The position numbers were made by a program, and so were the translations under genes. Shown here one piece after another: positions 17,201 to 23,986 of a stretch of DNA of 44,015 bases (positions are counted from its first letter, which is position 1; every line of letters begins with the position of its first letter). Under the pieces are notes generated by a model, which had not been told where the DNA came from, ran no database searches, and worked only from the letters and a program-made list of their open reading frames with translations. This DNA comes from CAZHZT01 sp964537285 (lineage in GTDB: Bacteria; Bacteroidota; Bacteroidia; Chitinophagales; Saprospiraceae): the NCBI GenBank assembly GCA_964537285.1, contig CAZHZT010000037.1, positions 1 through 44,015 on the forward strand, given 5' to 3'.

Positions 17201-19180
17201 ATTCTTGATTCAGGACAAAGCATTTTTACTGGCGGAAGCTGTAGAAATGCAGAATTAGGTGACTTGGACGGTGATGGAGATCTGGATGCTTACATAGTTA
17301 GGAGAGGTGCAAATGACAGGATTATAATAAACGATGGACAAGGAAATTTCACCCTTGATCCAAATGAATACATAGGAAACTTTGCTAATGGAGTTGAATT
17401 TGCAGAACTAGATAATAACCCCGGATTAGACATTTATGTTAGTGTAGATGGTGCTAATAAAGTTTTGGTAAATGATGGTGCTGGTAATTTCTCTATCCTA
17501 CCTCAAGATTACTTGACAGGAGGTACAAGAAGTTCAGCATTAGGAGATTTTGACCAAAATGGGACAATCGACGTTTTTGAAGGTAATCTTCGAGTATATA
17601 AAAGAGCATGGTTAAATGATGGCAATGCAGTGTTCACCATTACGTCAGAATTATATCAGGCTACTTCGACTTTAGATGTAGAGACCGCTGACCTCAATGG
17701 TGATGGTCTCCAGGATATTTTTTCTGCCGGTAGTGGAAATGCTCATCATATTTTCTTTGGCAATGGCGATGGAACCTTTACGCTTTCAAGCAATTCTTAT
17801 GGCGAAAACGCTAACTCCTGGGATGTTGAACTAGGAGATTTGGACGGAGACGGAGATATAGACGCATTCATCGCCAACGATAATGAAACACCAAATGAGG
17901 TATACCTGAATAATGGTCAGGGCCTCTTTACCTTAGCTGGGCAATATGGTGATGCAGCCAATCCTGCGGTCGCACTTGGCGATTTAGATGGAGATGGTGA
18001 TTTAGATGCCTATGTAGCTTCTGTATCTGGAGTGACAAACCCAGATAGAATTTGGCTAAATAATGGTGACGGGACATTCTTTGATTCTGGGATTACATTT
18101 AGTAATGGAAGAACTTTTGACGTGAAAATGGGGGACCTTAATGGAGATGGAAGGTTAGACTTATTAGTGGTGCATGAAACCCTTGGTCCGCTGATCTACT
18201 TCAACACCCCCAACGGCTTCTCCTACCAGTGGAACGCTAACGCCAACAATCAAACTACACAAACCGCGGTTGACCTCGCCGCCGGCCTCTATGAAGTCAC
18301 CATCACCGATGCCAACGGCTGCTCGGTGGTGGAACAAGTACTGATCCCTGAAGGAGAGCAAACCTCTACCCCCGTGGTTCTTTGCCCGGATGACAGCACC
18401 TGTGTATTCCTGGATGCCAATTGCGAAGCTTTCTTGCCCGACCTATCCAATGAAATTAATTTCATCGATGCGAGCGGTCCCGGCAGTTGGGGGGCTTTCA
18501 GCGCCGGAGCAGACTTCTCTATGACGGCCCTCAACAATTGTACGCTCTACGGCTTCGGCCGCAACGATAGCGACCAATTGGGCCTTGGCGCTCCTACCTC
18601 CAGCGAACCCGAGGCACAGGAAGTGCCCTTCGGCGGCAAATGGAAGCGCCTGGCCTCCGGCCAAACACAAAGCATAGGCATCCTGGAAGATGGCACCCTC
18701 TGGACCTGGGGCGGCCCTAATGCCACGCCGATACAAATCGGCACCGATACCGACTGGAAAGAAATCGCTGCCGGCGCCGAGCACTTCCTGGCCATCAAGC
18801 TGGATGGTACGCTCTGGGCATGGGGCAACGGCACCTTCGGCAAACTGGGACAGGGCAACGAGGATGATCAGGCTACGCCTGTGCAGGTAGGCAGCGATAC
18901 CGACTGGCGCAGCGTAGCGGCCGGCACTCCGCTGGATCTGGGGTGTCATTTCATTGAAATGTTCCATTTTGATGATATCGGCAATTACACCTCCTGCTTT
19001 ATCAAAGTATGCGTCAAGGACAGTTCCGATATTTCCATTCTTTGCCCGGGTATCATCACCCTTATAGCCGATTATTCCTGTCGCGCTTTCCTGGATACGC
19101 TTCCGATGGTGAATCCCGGTTGCTCGGACACAGCCAGCTATACCCTCAGCTGCTTCCGCGATGACGGCCTGGGCATGTAG
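11225..19180 (+). CDS. Central fragment of the giant cargo gene (beta-helix, LamG, SprB/FG-GAP, HYR/RCC1)
   Basis: 2651 codons open from a GTG at 11225, with the coding frame readable slightly upstream (from about 11198). This start is not natural: it lies inside a leucine-rich repeat and has no signal peptide. Contents are the rest of the repeats, the beta-helix domain, the LamG-like domain (CLDFDGSNDYAIITSPL... then GQWYHIALTRSSGNMKVYVNG and EFRIWNYARS), four SprB units with FG-GAP insertions, and the HYR/RCC1 region. It ends at TAG 19178-19180 inside an HYR domain (CFRDDGLGM, stop, DPFHPGCTQVTC). FG-GAP units carry the calcium-binding pattern DxDxDGxxD many times (for example GDLDNDGDLD). 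Confidence 0.85.
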   Translation: MQSSGIILVENNPSLVTFDFSGVTVSDMNYMEVRDNPVLTTGLLPTGVTSLSGRLRYSDNPELVAISEMPNLTSLGNYLTLIDIQSSDLPDFPALTTIGGNLTISENPNITQLPGFPQNLTIGGELRIQNNPNLSDCAIDPICTFLQDVGIATISNNTGCCTDATVLGEACDGDCTECNDLGAILYVNANLAPGGNGSSWANAFNNLQDALDAAETCDIDEIWVAEGVYYPSKNKEGAEVTNRGATFFIDRNIRIYGGFPAMGNPFMLDRDPQINKTVLSGDVDQNDENPDGDFINTPVDQMMGNNAYHVLCIEDVNQGTVLDGFYITAGNAFENAAPNDPLLNSGGGIFLTAKNQNADPKINHCYFSGNYAWLGGGAMDISAENGRIVSPGICNTEFLSNLCDYRGGAIYNRAVGNGIASTEISDCLFNGNEAQQGGAIANNRNCMMEGSGCIFRNNKADDSIEPASGGAVFNYGRLGSNSASFKKCFFQGNEAKTHGGAVYNDGFDSGSSCTPTFENSLFSGNKSLSGAVYNVGANSVNSNGYCAPSFFFCTFAANQGTINAAVMTNHGASPVLEASILWGNGSSTDQIQDLESGYDAYVVNCIIENTYSPGTNVLDENPFFLDLPDFNNYPTTAGDFHLSSCSPAIDQGSANGSITEDLEMALRPQGNASDWGCYESSGVACSENCLDFDGSNDYAIITSPLTGTVDFTAELWVRREEVTSSGYNRIWVWGAPGTRFELGEDGGQLRVLEWDGSFKSYFGPNIMVGQWYHIALTRSSGNMKVYVNGALEHSFSSVSELNTAILVGEWPGGGGENWKGPMEEFRIWNYARSQAQIMDAMNCKLSGNEAGLVAYYDFNQGTPGGDNTGLTTIIDRTGNGNDGTLYEFALTGSTSNWVSCDAPLDGDCAVGGCGGEVVGLPLQLKTKSTVPTCPNANDGTATVLAWGGAQSKGNGRFNTTTEFLGFQQLADWGVFPTSGDLNSDGSPDLFLFGTPTALDVWFNNGDGTFKNSFQFDQLGFFSNGYGGDLGDVDIFSSARLYFNDNGQVTPYSYQWDANANNQTTATATNLGPGTYFVTVTDSEGNTGLASVEVEGVPVFSTSSASTPVSCDAGDNGTGQVFVQNQSEVVYEQLSEAYPVYIVSEVKTGDLDNDGALDFVVSGSNQGIGEVRVYMGNGDATFVENVGAYIGTSTTGIALGDLNEEGVLDLVEGGVGAPMMNIKFGNGDGTFTLSESFSFSGGGTCFLYGVSLGDLNGDNHLDIIFVSSTACQTIRILLNNGDGTFIDHYELKYAHPFRDALIDDFDGDGDQDFFAVGIFQQHTLFLNDGSANFTRIDESYGLNNFWLGGDAEDLNGDGFPDVFLVGRKGTPNTVLINDGDGTFTPLEGDFGCEDGWNVILIDLDEDGDKDAFVIGLPSKVYFNNGNGYFSEGQYEGNNFFVGDFGDFDQDGDVDFIACNNNSGCRVLRNDFGNPFSYQWPPSANSQTTQTATDLSAGTYTVTVTDGNGCSATTDVVVEEADDKPYLPLTAYTKSTSETCFEAANGSVTVVASGGAQSKGTGRFIPSNEGMENFPPNSSAVLLGDLDNDGDLDAYIANNLEDDPDDVWLNDGDGTFTFVPIDYEETANRSTYGDLGDLDGDNDLDVFLCNAYGESIVLFNNGDGTFFTDGNTYKPADAGQASTNYGIDLGDLDNDGDLDAFVTGWSNRPNKVWKNNGDGTFQEISEGYGNSTSRMVVLADFNGDNYLDAFVGNWDNQDNKVFINNADGSCTFTESNTTYPSGKTSQVKAGDLDGDGDVDVIVRNSFTGNDQILLNDGSGIFTIESFSNGVIGNGMALGDVDGDCDLDVVIPATSGTAIYLNDGDGSFSPGSWGFGSFGSANDINLGDLDNDGDLDIIKVPNLIKVFFNDNSQIEPYTYQWDANAGSKTTAGVGNLAPGTYYVTVTDSDGNSVVSSAEVEESSDFSIQSEVTSESCPGAEDGTASIFGTNSIQVNILDSGQSIFTGGSCRNAELGDLDGDGDLDAYIVRRGANDRIIINDGQGNFTLDPNEYIGNFANGVEFAELDNNPGLDIYVSVDGANKVLVNDGAGNFSILPQDYLTGGTRSSALGDFDQNGTIDVFEGNLRVYKRAWLNDGNAVFTITSELYQATSTLDVETADLNGDGLQDIFSAGSGNAHHIFFGNGDGTFTLSSNSYGENANSWDVELGDLDGDGDIDAFIANDNETPNEVYLNNGQGLFTLAGQYGDAANPAVALGDLDGDGDLDAYVASVSGVTNPDRIWLNNGDGTFFDSGITFSNGRTFDVKMGDLNGDGRLDLLVVHETLGPLIYFNTPNGFSYQWNANANNQTTQTAVDLAAGLYEVTITDANGCSVVEQVLIPEGEQTSTPVVLCPDDSTCVFLDANCEAFLPDLSNEINFIDASGPGSWGAFSAGADFSMTALNNCTLYGFGRNDSDQLGLGAPTSSEPEAQEVPFGGKWKRLASGQTQSIGILEDGTLWTWGGPNATPIQIGTDTDWKEIAAGAEHFLAIKLDGTLWAWGNGTFGKLGQGNEDDQATPVQVGSDTDWRSVAAGTPLDLGCHFIEMFHFDDIGNYTSCFIKVCVKDSSDISILCPGIITLIADYSCRAFLDTLPMVNPGCSDTASYTLSCFRDDGLGM
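13978..18355 (+). repeat. Four SprB-type domains, each split by an FG-GAP propeller block
   Basis: Unit 1 is about 13978-14510, unit 2 14512-15782, unit 3 15785-17100 and unit 4 17101-18355. Each begins with a SprB N-half (for example SETCFEAANGSVTVVASGGA), continues with FG-GAP repeats, and closes with the SprB C-half (PYTYQWDANA, then LAPGTYYVTVTDSDGN). Units 2, 3 and 4 each have seven FG-GAP repeats by my count; unit 1 has only two, the second one cut short. SprB is a gliding-motility adhesin of Flavobacterium; here the SprB fold acts as a frame for the propellers. Confidence 0.75.
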
Positions 19181-19267
19181 GATCCTTTCCACCCCGGCTG
19201 CACTCAGGTCACCTGTACCGCCATCCGCGATGATGGCGAAGAAGATGTCTGCGTCTATGACGTCTGC

Positions 19268-21520
19268 GTGGAATTCCCCGTAATCCAGGATAGCACCTGG
19301 TGCATTGACACTTTTCCGAGCTGCGACCCGAATGATTGTTTGGTGATGACGGATTTTATGGTGGTGAATGACAAGATATTGATAGGAGAGGAGATCACCT
19401 TTGTCAACAATAGCTTGAATGCGACTTCCTACGAATGGCAACAGGATGGATATCCGATTGCCACTACGCAGGATCTGGCTTACACCTTCCTGGCTACAGG
19501 AATATATAACATTTCCTTGCTGGCTTTTGAGGGAAATGGGTGTGTGAATAGGAAGACGATTTGTGTTGTGGTGGCGCCAAAGGGCGCAGGGGTTTCATAT
19601 GAACCTTATAATAGCCCTGGAGCTAATAATAGGACTGGTACAGGTGATGATGATGTTGAATACGAAATTTGTATTTCTGAAAGTGGGCTTTTTTATTATA
19701 AAGAATTACCTAGCGGGGGAACATCTGTTTTTAAGGATGATCTATTTGATGGCGGAGATTTCGAAGCAATCCCTGAGGAAAACCTTTCATTGGATGGTTT
19801 AGATCCTGCGGTCCTCTACCCGCCGGATCCCGGTTCAGGTGAGGAGCAGGAGTGGTTCAATAACGATTATTGTAAACCGAAAGACGGTAATTTTCAGTTG
19901 AAAGCGCCGCCGGCGCCGCATACTAACACATCGATAAATTTGAATACCCCTAATACTTGTGATCCTATTTACACGCCTCCTGGAAGCGGAACAACAAGTA
20001 CTACTTATACGCTTACCGTAACGGATGACATTAGCAGATGTATGGTCACATCTACCATTACCATTGAATCTGATTGTTCAGGAGATTGCACCTGTGCTGA
20101 TTTCACAGGGATCACTGAAAGCAATCCATTTAACTTAAATGCTTGGGATTTGAATTTTGGAGGTACGTTCATGGATGTTGATAATGACGGAGACTTTGAT
20201 CTTGTGTTTGGGTTCGGCAATGTTTCCTTCTACGAAAACATTGGCGATCAGCATATCCCTGATTTTGATAAAAATCAAAGCCTACTTATTACAACAGATT
20301 ATACTTTCCCACAAAGCTATGATTACAATCAAGATGGATTTGATGATTTCTTTGCGCTTGATCCGGATACTGGTGAAATCATTTACTTTGAAAACCAGGG
20401 ATTACCAGGCGTTAACTTTTCAGAATACCCTACTGGAGTGATATTACCGATTTCACTAAATGATGTTTATGCATTCACTATTGGAGATCTAAGTAATGAT
20501 GGTTTACCTGATCTGATTTATAGTCAAATTGATGAGGGCAATGTGAAATATTGGGAACATATTCCTGGAGGAGATTGTACGAACAACGGCGCTCCTTGTT
20601 TCCAGCAAATCGGAAATAATGAGTCCCTAGTTGATGGGTTACCCCCGGTTCAGACAAACCCACAACCTTATCCTGAACTTCACGATGTTGATTGTGACGG
20701 TGATTTGGATCTATTTATAGGTATGCCAGGGGCAATGGCCCTTTATGAAAACTATGGTACAATAGTTCCTCCTGGAACCCTGCCAGACATAGAGACTCAA
20801 AATTACCAACTCAATCCAATTGGCATTGTTTCAGGTAATTTAATAACAGAATTCTATTGTGGTCGCTTCGTTGATATAGATGCTGATAATGCCATTGAAT
20901 TGTTTGTGGATGACGCCACGAAAATTATGTTTTTTGATCGTTGTACAGATGGGACGCCTCTCCCAGGCGAGTGTGAGGAGGATAACCTGCAATACCTGAC
21001 GACAGCAATATCTTCAGGTACTTATCACGCCAAACAAACGCTTGAAGCGGCTGTACCGGTAGAATCTGCCGCCAATGTTACCTTCAAAGCAGGAATAACC
21101 ATTTCACTCCTCCCTGGATTTGAGGTACCTCCCGGAACAGATTTCCTGGCCAAAATTGAACAATGCACTTTATTGTTCACTCCAGAAGAAGGGGAAGAAG
21201 ATCAGGCAACCAACAGGGCTGATAACCAACCATTAGATAACTTGAATAAAGATGAATGGATATTGCGCGCTATGCCGAACCCATTCCGCTCATCTACAAC
21301 CATACAGTTTATTTTACCCGAGAATGTAGAATCCGGCTATCTGAAACTTTCTAACATAACGGGTGAGGGAGTACTTCTTTTCTTCGAAGATCGTCCGTTA
21401 GAGGCCGGAACTTACGAGCTTAGCCTGGATGGTGCTTTGCTGTCTCCTGGAATATACATCTTAAACTTGAAAGTAGATGAGCAGATTTTAACGGAGAAGC
21501 TAGTGTTGATTAAGGATTAA
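19268..21520 (+). CDS. 3' fragment of the giant cargo gene (PKD, FG-GAP, coathanger, sorting domain)
   Basis: The frame is the same as the central fragment and is open from 19181, right after the TAG; the GTG at 19268 is internal to an HYR domain and not a natural start. Contents are the end of the HYR domain (DVCVYDVCVEFPV), a PKD domain (LIGEEITFVNNSLNATSYEW), an Ig-like stretch with a typical VTD ending, five FG-GAP repeats, a coathanger-type domain (VTFKAGITISLLPGFEV) and a T9SS type A sorting domain (AMPNPFRSSTTIQF to the C-terminus). Without the upstream part it has no signal peptide, so as a separate protein it would stay in the cytoplasm. Confidence 0.8.
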   Translation: MEFPVIQDSTWCIDTFPSCDPNDCLVMTDFMVVNDKILIGEEITFVNNSLNATSYEWQQDGYPIATTQDLAYTFLATGIYNISLLAFEGNGCVNRKTICVVVAPKGAGVSYEPYNSPGANNRTGTGDDDVEYEICISESGLFYYKELPSGGTSVFKDDLFDGGDFEAIPEENLSLDGLDPAVLYPPDPGSGEEQEWFNNDYCKPKDGNFQLKAPPAPHTNTSINLNTPNTCDPIYTPPGSGTTSTTYTLTVTDDISRCMVTSTITIESDCSGDCTCADFTGITESNPFNLNAWDLNFGGTFMDVDNDGDFDLVFGFGNVSFYENIGDQHIPDFDKNQSLLITTDYTFPQSYDYNQDGFDDFFALDPDTGEIIYFENQGLPGVNFSEYPTGVILPISLNDVYAFTIGDLSNDGLPDLIYSQIDEGNVKYWEHIPGGDCTNNGAPCFQQIGNNESLVDGLPPVQTNPQPYPELHDVDCDGDLDLFIGMPGAMALYENYGTIVPPGTLPDIETQNYQLNPIGIVSGNLITEFYCGRFVDIDADNAIELFVDDATKIMFFDRCTDGTPLPGECEEDNLQYLTTAISSGTYHAKQTLEAAVPVESAANVTFKAGITISLLPGFEVPPGTDFLAKIEQCTLLFTPEEGEEDQATNRADNQPLDNLNKDEWILRAMPNPFRSSTTIQFILPENVESGYLKLSNITGEGVLLFFEDRPLEAGTYELSLDGALLSPGIYILNLKVDEQILTEKLVLIKD

Positions 21521-21542
21521 AGATCAAGAGAGAAGTTTTTTT

Positions 21543-21666
21543 GGGTGCATTTCACTTTGTCGCTACAGGCAAGAGAAGAGATTATTTTCAGAGAGAGGCA
21601 CGCGGCCGCGTGCCTCTCTCTGAAGAAAACACCTTCTCAAGAACAGCGACAAAATGAAATGCACCC
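21543..21666. terminator. Large two-tier palindrome between convergent genes
   Basis: The outer arms (21543-21564 and 21645-21666) pair over 22 bp with one mismatch. The inner core (21589-21622) is a perfect 34-bp palindrome with no loop, centred on GCGGCCGC. The segments between (GAGAAG with CTTCTC) can pair as well. It separates the giant gene (plus) from coaE (minus) and probably ends transcription from both sides. Confidence 0.65.
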
Positions 21667-21693
21667 GTTTCTTTATAAGAAAAGAAACCTTCA

Positions 21694-21713
21694 ATATGTT
21701 TATTAACTTAGGT
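21694..21713 (+). repeat. 20-bp repeat shared with 22568-22587
   Basis: ATGTTTATTAACTTAGGTTA occurs here and again, identical, at 22568-22587, on both sides of coaE. A diverged inverse copy (TAATCTAAGTTAATGAA) starts at 22422. It may be the end of a palindromic element. Confidence 0.6.
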
Positions 21714-21756
21714 TAAAAGTATTTAGAGCTAAAAACAACCACAATTGTAAAGCCCC

Positions 21757-22350
21757 CTAAGATAAAAACTTAGCCCTTAACCTTTTATCCACCCCCACAA
21801 CCTGCTCGATCAATCCATGCCTCCCATCATTCAAAACCAAAAAATCGGCACGGCGCAGCTTTTCCACCTCAGGCCATTGCTTACGCATACGCTCTCGTAC
21901 CGCCTCTTCTGAGCTTCCATCCCTCGCCATAACGCGTTCAAGACGGACCTTCTCCGGCGCATACACACAAATGATCTTATCCAATTGCAGGTAGCTACCA
22001 CTCTCAAAAAGCAAGGCCGCTTCTTTTAAGGTGTAAGGAGAACTAGTTTGTTTCTCATGCCATCGAATAGAATCTTCCTGGACAGCAGGATGTACCAGTG
22101 CATTTAACTTCTTGAGTGTAATGGGATCGGAAAAAGCCTTTTTGGCAATATGCGCTCTGTTTAATCGACCATCTTTAAGATAAGCTTCTGAACCAAAGAG
22201 TTCTTTTATACCTTGGATGAGTTGTTTATCTTCGACCATCAAACGCTTTGCTTCTTTATCAGCATAGTAAACGGGAATCCCTAAAACTTCGAATACACGA
22301 CAAACAGTAGATTTTCCGCTGCCGATACCGCCAGTTATACCTATTTTCAT
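21757..22350 (-). CDS. coaE: Dephospho-CoA kinase
   Basis: 197 aa, the usual length. The P-loop GGIGSGKST is at residues 7-15, followed by the VYYADKEAKRLM substrate region, HPAVQ and a lid with RMRKQWP. It phosphorylates the 3'-hydroxyl of dephospho-CoA with ATP, the last step of coenzyme A synthesis, in the cytoplasm. It is a single gene here; neighbours do not share the pathway. Start chosen at the ATG directly before the P-loop beta strand (MKIGITGG). Confidence 0.95.
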   Translation of the reverse strand: MKIGITGGIGSGKSTVCRVFEVLGIPVYYADKEAKRLMVEDKQLIQGIKELFGSEAYLKDGRLNRAHIAKKAFSDPITLKKLNALVHPAVQEDSIRWHEKQTSSPYTLKEAALLFESGSYLQLDKIICVYAPEKVRLERVMARDGSSEEAVRERMRKQWPEVEKLRRADFLVLNDGRHGLIEQVVGVDKRLRAKFLS

Positions 22351-22421
22351 TACTTAATTATAATTTTTCACTTCGTAGAAACGAGAAAATTCATATATTG
22401 AAGTTGTTTAAATACTCTGTA

Positions 22422-22589
22422 ATCTAAGTTAATGAATATTTTGAACGAAGGGATTTTTTTCTTCAACAAGGCAAAAAACGTAGGCATAACTTGTCCCGGA
22501 TACTTTCGGGAACCTTAGTTACGGTGAGGCTTTTTAACGAAGTGGAAGGAAAAAAGAACTCTTCAAAATGTTTATTAACTTAGGTTATA
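22422..22589. repeat. Imperfect long inverted repeat upstream of coaE and a PorP gene
   Basis: The left arm (TAATCTAAGTTAATGAATAT, TTTTGAA) matches the complement of the right arm (TAACCTAAGTTAATAAACAT, TTTTGAA) with a few differences; a small inner hairpin TCCCG/CGGGA lies in the middle. It fills the divergent gap between coaE and the PorP/SprF gene at 22643, so promoters for both must lie in or beside it. It looks like a decayed member of the palindrome type seen elsewhere in the window, but its ends differ. Confidence 0.5.
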
Positions 22590-22642
22590 GAGTATTAAAA
22601 ATGGTTCATTATAAAAATCTTGATCAAATTTTTAAAAACCCT

Positions 22643-23659
22643 ATGAAAAAAGCTTTACCCTTTTTGTTCCTTCTATCTTTTGGTGTCCTTTTTTCACCTA
22701 TTACTAGCGCCCAGGATCTGGATATTCACTTCTCTCAGTTTTATTTTGCTCCTATGCAGCATAATCCAGCTCTTACAGGCATTTTTGCTGAAGATGTTCG
22801 GGTAGCAGGCATCTATCGCAATCAATGGCGTTCAGTTCCTGTTGATTACCAAACCTTTTCGGCTGCTTTTGACATGAAGCTGCCAGCTTCTTTTATTCGT
22901 CCCGGACAATTAGCTGTAGGTGCTGTTTTTAATTACGATGAAGCCGGAGATGCCCAAATGACCTTTGCCGAGCTGGGCTTATTTGCGTCCCTCTCCTACC
23001 CTCTCGATCCTTCTAACTGGCTAACCATTGGCTTTCAGGCTGGTGGTGGACAAAGAGCCTTCTCTGATGGTAACCTTAAATGGGACGAACAGTTTGATGG
23101 CGAAGTTTACAATCCTTCTCTTAGACCTAGTGAAACTTTTCGCAATGATCAAGCCTTTTTTTCTGACTTCTCCACCGGCCTTAACTGGCATTTTCAGAAA
23201 GATAAACGCTTTCATTTTAATTTAGGCAGTGGGATTAAACACCTGACTACACCAATCATCTCATTTAAAGACAATAGCGAGCTTCAATGGAATATGCGGT
23301 TTAACGGATATTTCAACATCAGTGTTCCACTCAATACTAAACTGGATGCGAACTTATACACACTTGGTCAATTTCAGGGTAAAGCTTCCGAATTGCTTGC
23401 CGTTGCCGGCCTTAAATATCACATCAATCCCGTTTACAACTTTGCAGTTGGTGCGAATATGGGTCTCCGGGCAGGTGATGCCCTGATTCCTTCTATTATG
23501 GTCGATTATTTGCAATGGACAGCAGGCTTCAGCTATGATATTAATACGTCGGAATTTGTAGAGGCTACCAATGGAAAAGGAGGCCCGGAAATTGTGATCA
23601 TTTATAAAGTTACCAAAGTAAAGTCTACAGGGGATTTTCGTTCTTGCCCGGTGTTTTAA
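22643..23659 (+). CDS. PorP/SprF family type IX secretion system membrane protein
   Basis: About 338 aa from the ATG at 22643 (MKKALPFLFLLSFGVLF, signal peptide ending at TSAQ). An upstream ATG at 22568 adds 25 residues and lies in a repeat, so the later start is preferred. The family motif is clear: DIHFSQFYFAPMQHNPALTG, then IYRNQWRSV and F..AFDMKLP, followed by alternating strands typical of an outer-membrane beta barrel and an ending near VIIYKVTK. PorP/SprF proteins are outer-membrane partners of T9SS; in Flavobacterium SprF is needed for secretion of SprB. Here it stands apart from, but just upstream of, a type B cargo gene. Confidence 0.92.
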   Translation: MKKALPFLFLLSFGVLFSPITSAQDLDIHFSQFYFAPMQHNPALTGIFAEDVRVAGIYRNQWRSVPVDYQTFSAAFDMKLPASFIRPGQLAVGAVFNYDEAGDAQMTFAELGLFASLSYPLDPSNWLTIGFQAGGGQRAFSDGNLKWDEQFDGEVYNPSLRPSETFRNDQAFFSDFSTGLNWHFQKDKRFHFNLGSGIKHLTTPIISFKDNSELQWNMRFNGYFNISVPLNTKLDANLYTLGQFQGKASELLAVAGLKYHINPVYNFAVGANMGLRAGDALIPSIMVDYLQWTAGFSYDINTSEFVEATNGKGGPEIVIIYKVTKVKSTGDFRSCPVF

Positions 23660-23680
23660 AGTCTAAGGAACGTTTAAATA

Positions 23681-23793
23681 GTTCTTTGATATAATTTGTG
23701 GAAAAATGGAACTTCAAAATGATAAGCCTTTCAACCGGTACAAGGGCATTCAAGGCTTATCATTTTGAAGTTCCACACAATTTGTCAAAGAAC
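23681..23793 (+). repeat. Palindromic element family 1, copy 1
   Basis: 113 bp, from GTTCTTTGATATAATTTGTG to CACAATTTGTCAAAGAAC. The middle arms (TGGAACTTCAAAATGATAAG and its complement) pair perfectly, and the loop holds the family sequence CAAGGGCATTC. It lies in the 327-nt gap between the PorP/SprF gene and the type B cargo gene; the rest of the gap shows no gene. Confidence 0.85.
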
Positions 23794-23986
23794 AAGTAAA
23801 ATAAAAGTTCAAAACATACCTACCACTTCCTCAGCAAATCAAAGCACATCCTTAGCCAACCTTACTTTGGCATGGTTTTCGGCATTAGATTTAATCGAAA
23901 GGAAGTCATTTGATAAATAGGGAATAAACGTTGTGTTCACCCCTCTATTCCTAAAAATATCAGTGGCTTTACTTTGATTAAAACAA

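Larger units (their letters stand above)
10819..21520 (+). pseudogene. Giant modular T9SS cargo gene, interrupted by a frameshift and a stop codon
   Basis: Read as one gene this is about 3,560 codons, with signal peptide at the start and a T9SS type A sorting domain at the end. Order of modules: leucine-rich-like repeats (about 11030-11700); choice-of-anchor/parallel beta-helix domain starting ILYVNANLAPGGNGSSWANA (about 11770-13255); LamG/concanavalin-like domain (13290-13930); four SprB domains, each split by FG-GAP (VCBS) repeats (13978-18355); an HYR-like domain with RCC1 repeats inside (18360-19030); a second HYR domain (to about 19290); a PKD domain (19340-19575); an Ig-like region; five FG-GAP repeats (20140-20970); a coathanger-type domain (20990-21160); and the sorting domain (21260-21517). 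Frame is lost around 11197 and a TAG lies at 19178-19180. The protein should be an extracellular adhesin-like product; whether it is still made whole is doubtful. Confidence 0.85.

Noticed and set aside
18443..19441. A 332-codon open frame on the minus strand within the giant gene
   Set aside because: It is opposite the GC-rich RCC1/HYR region, where stop codons are rare on the other strand; it shows no domain and crosses the TAG site without any logic.
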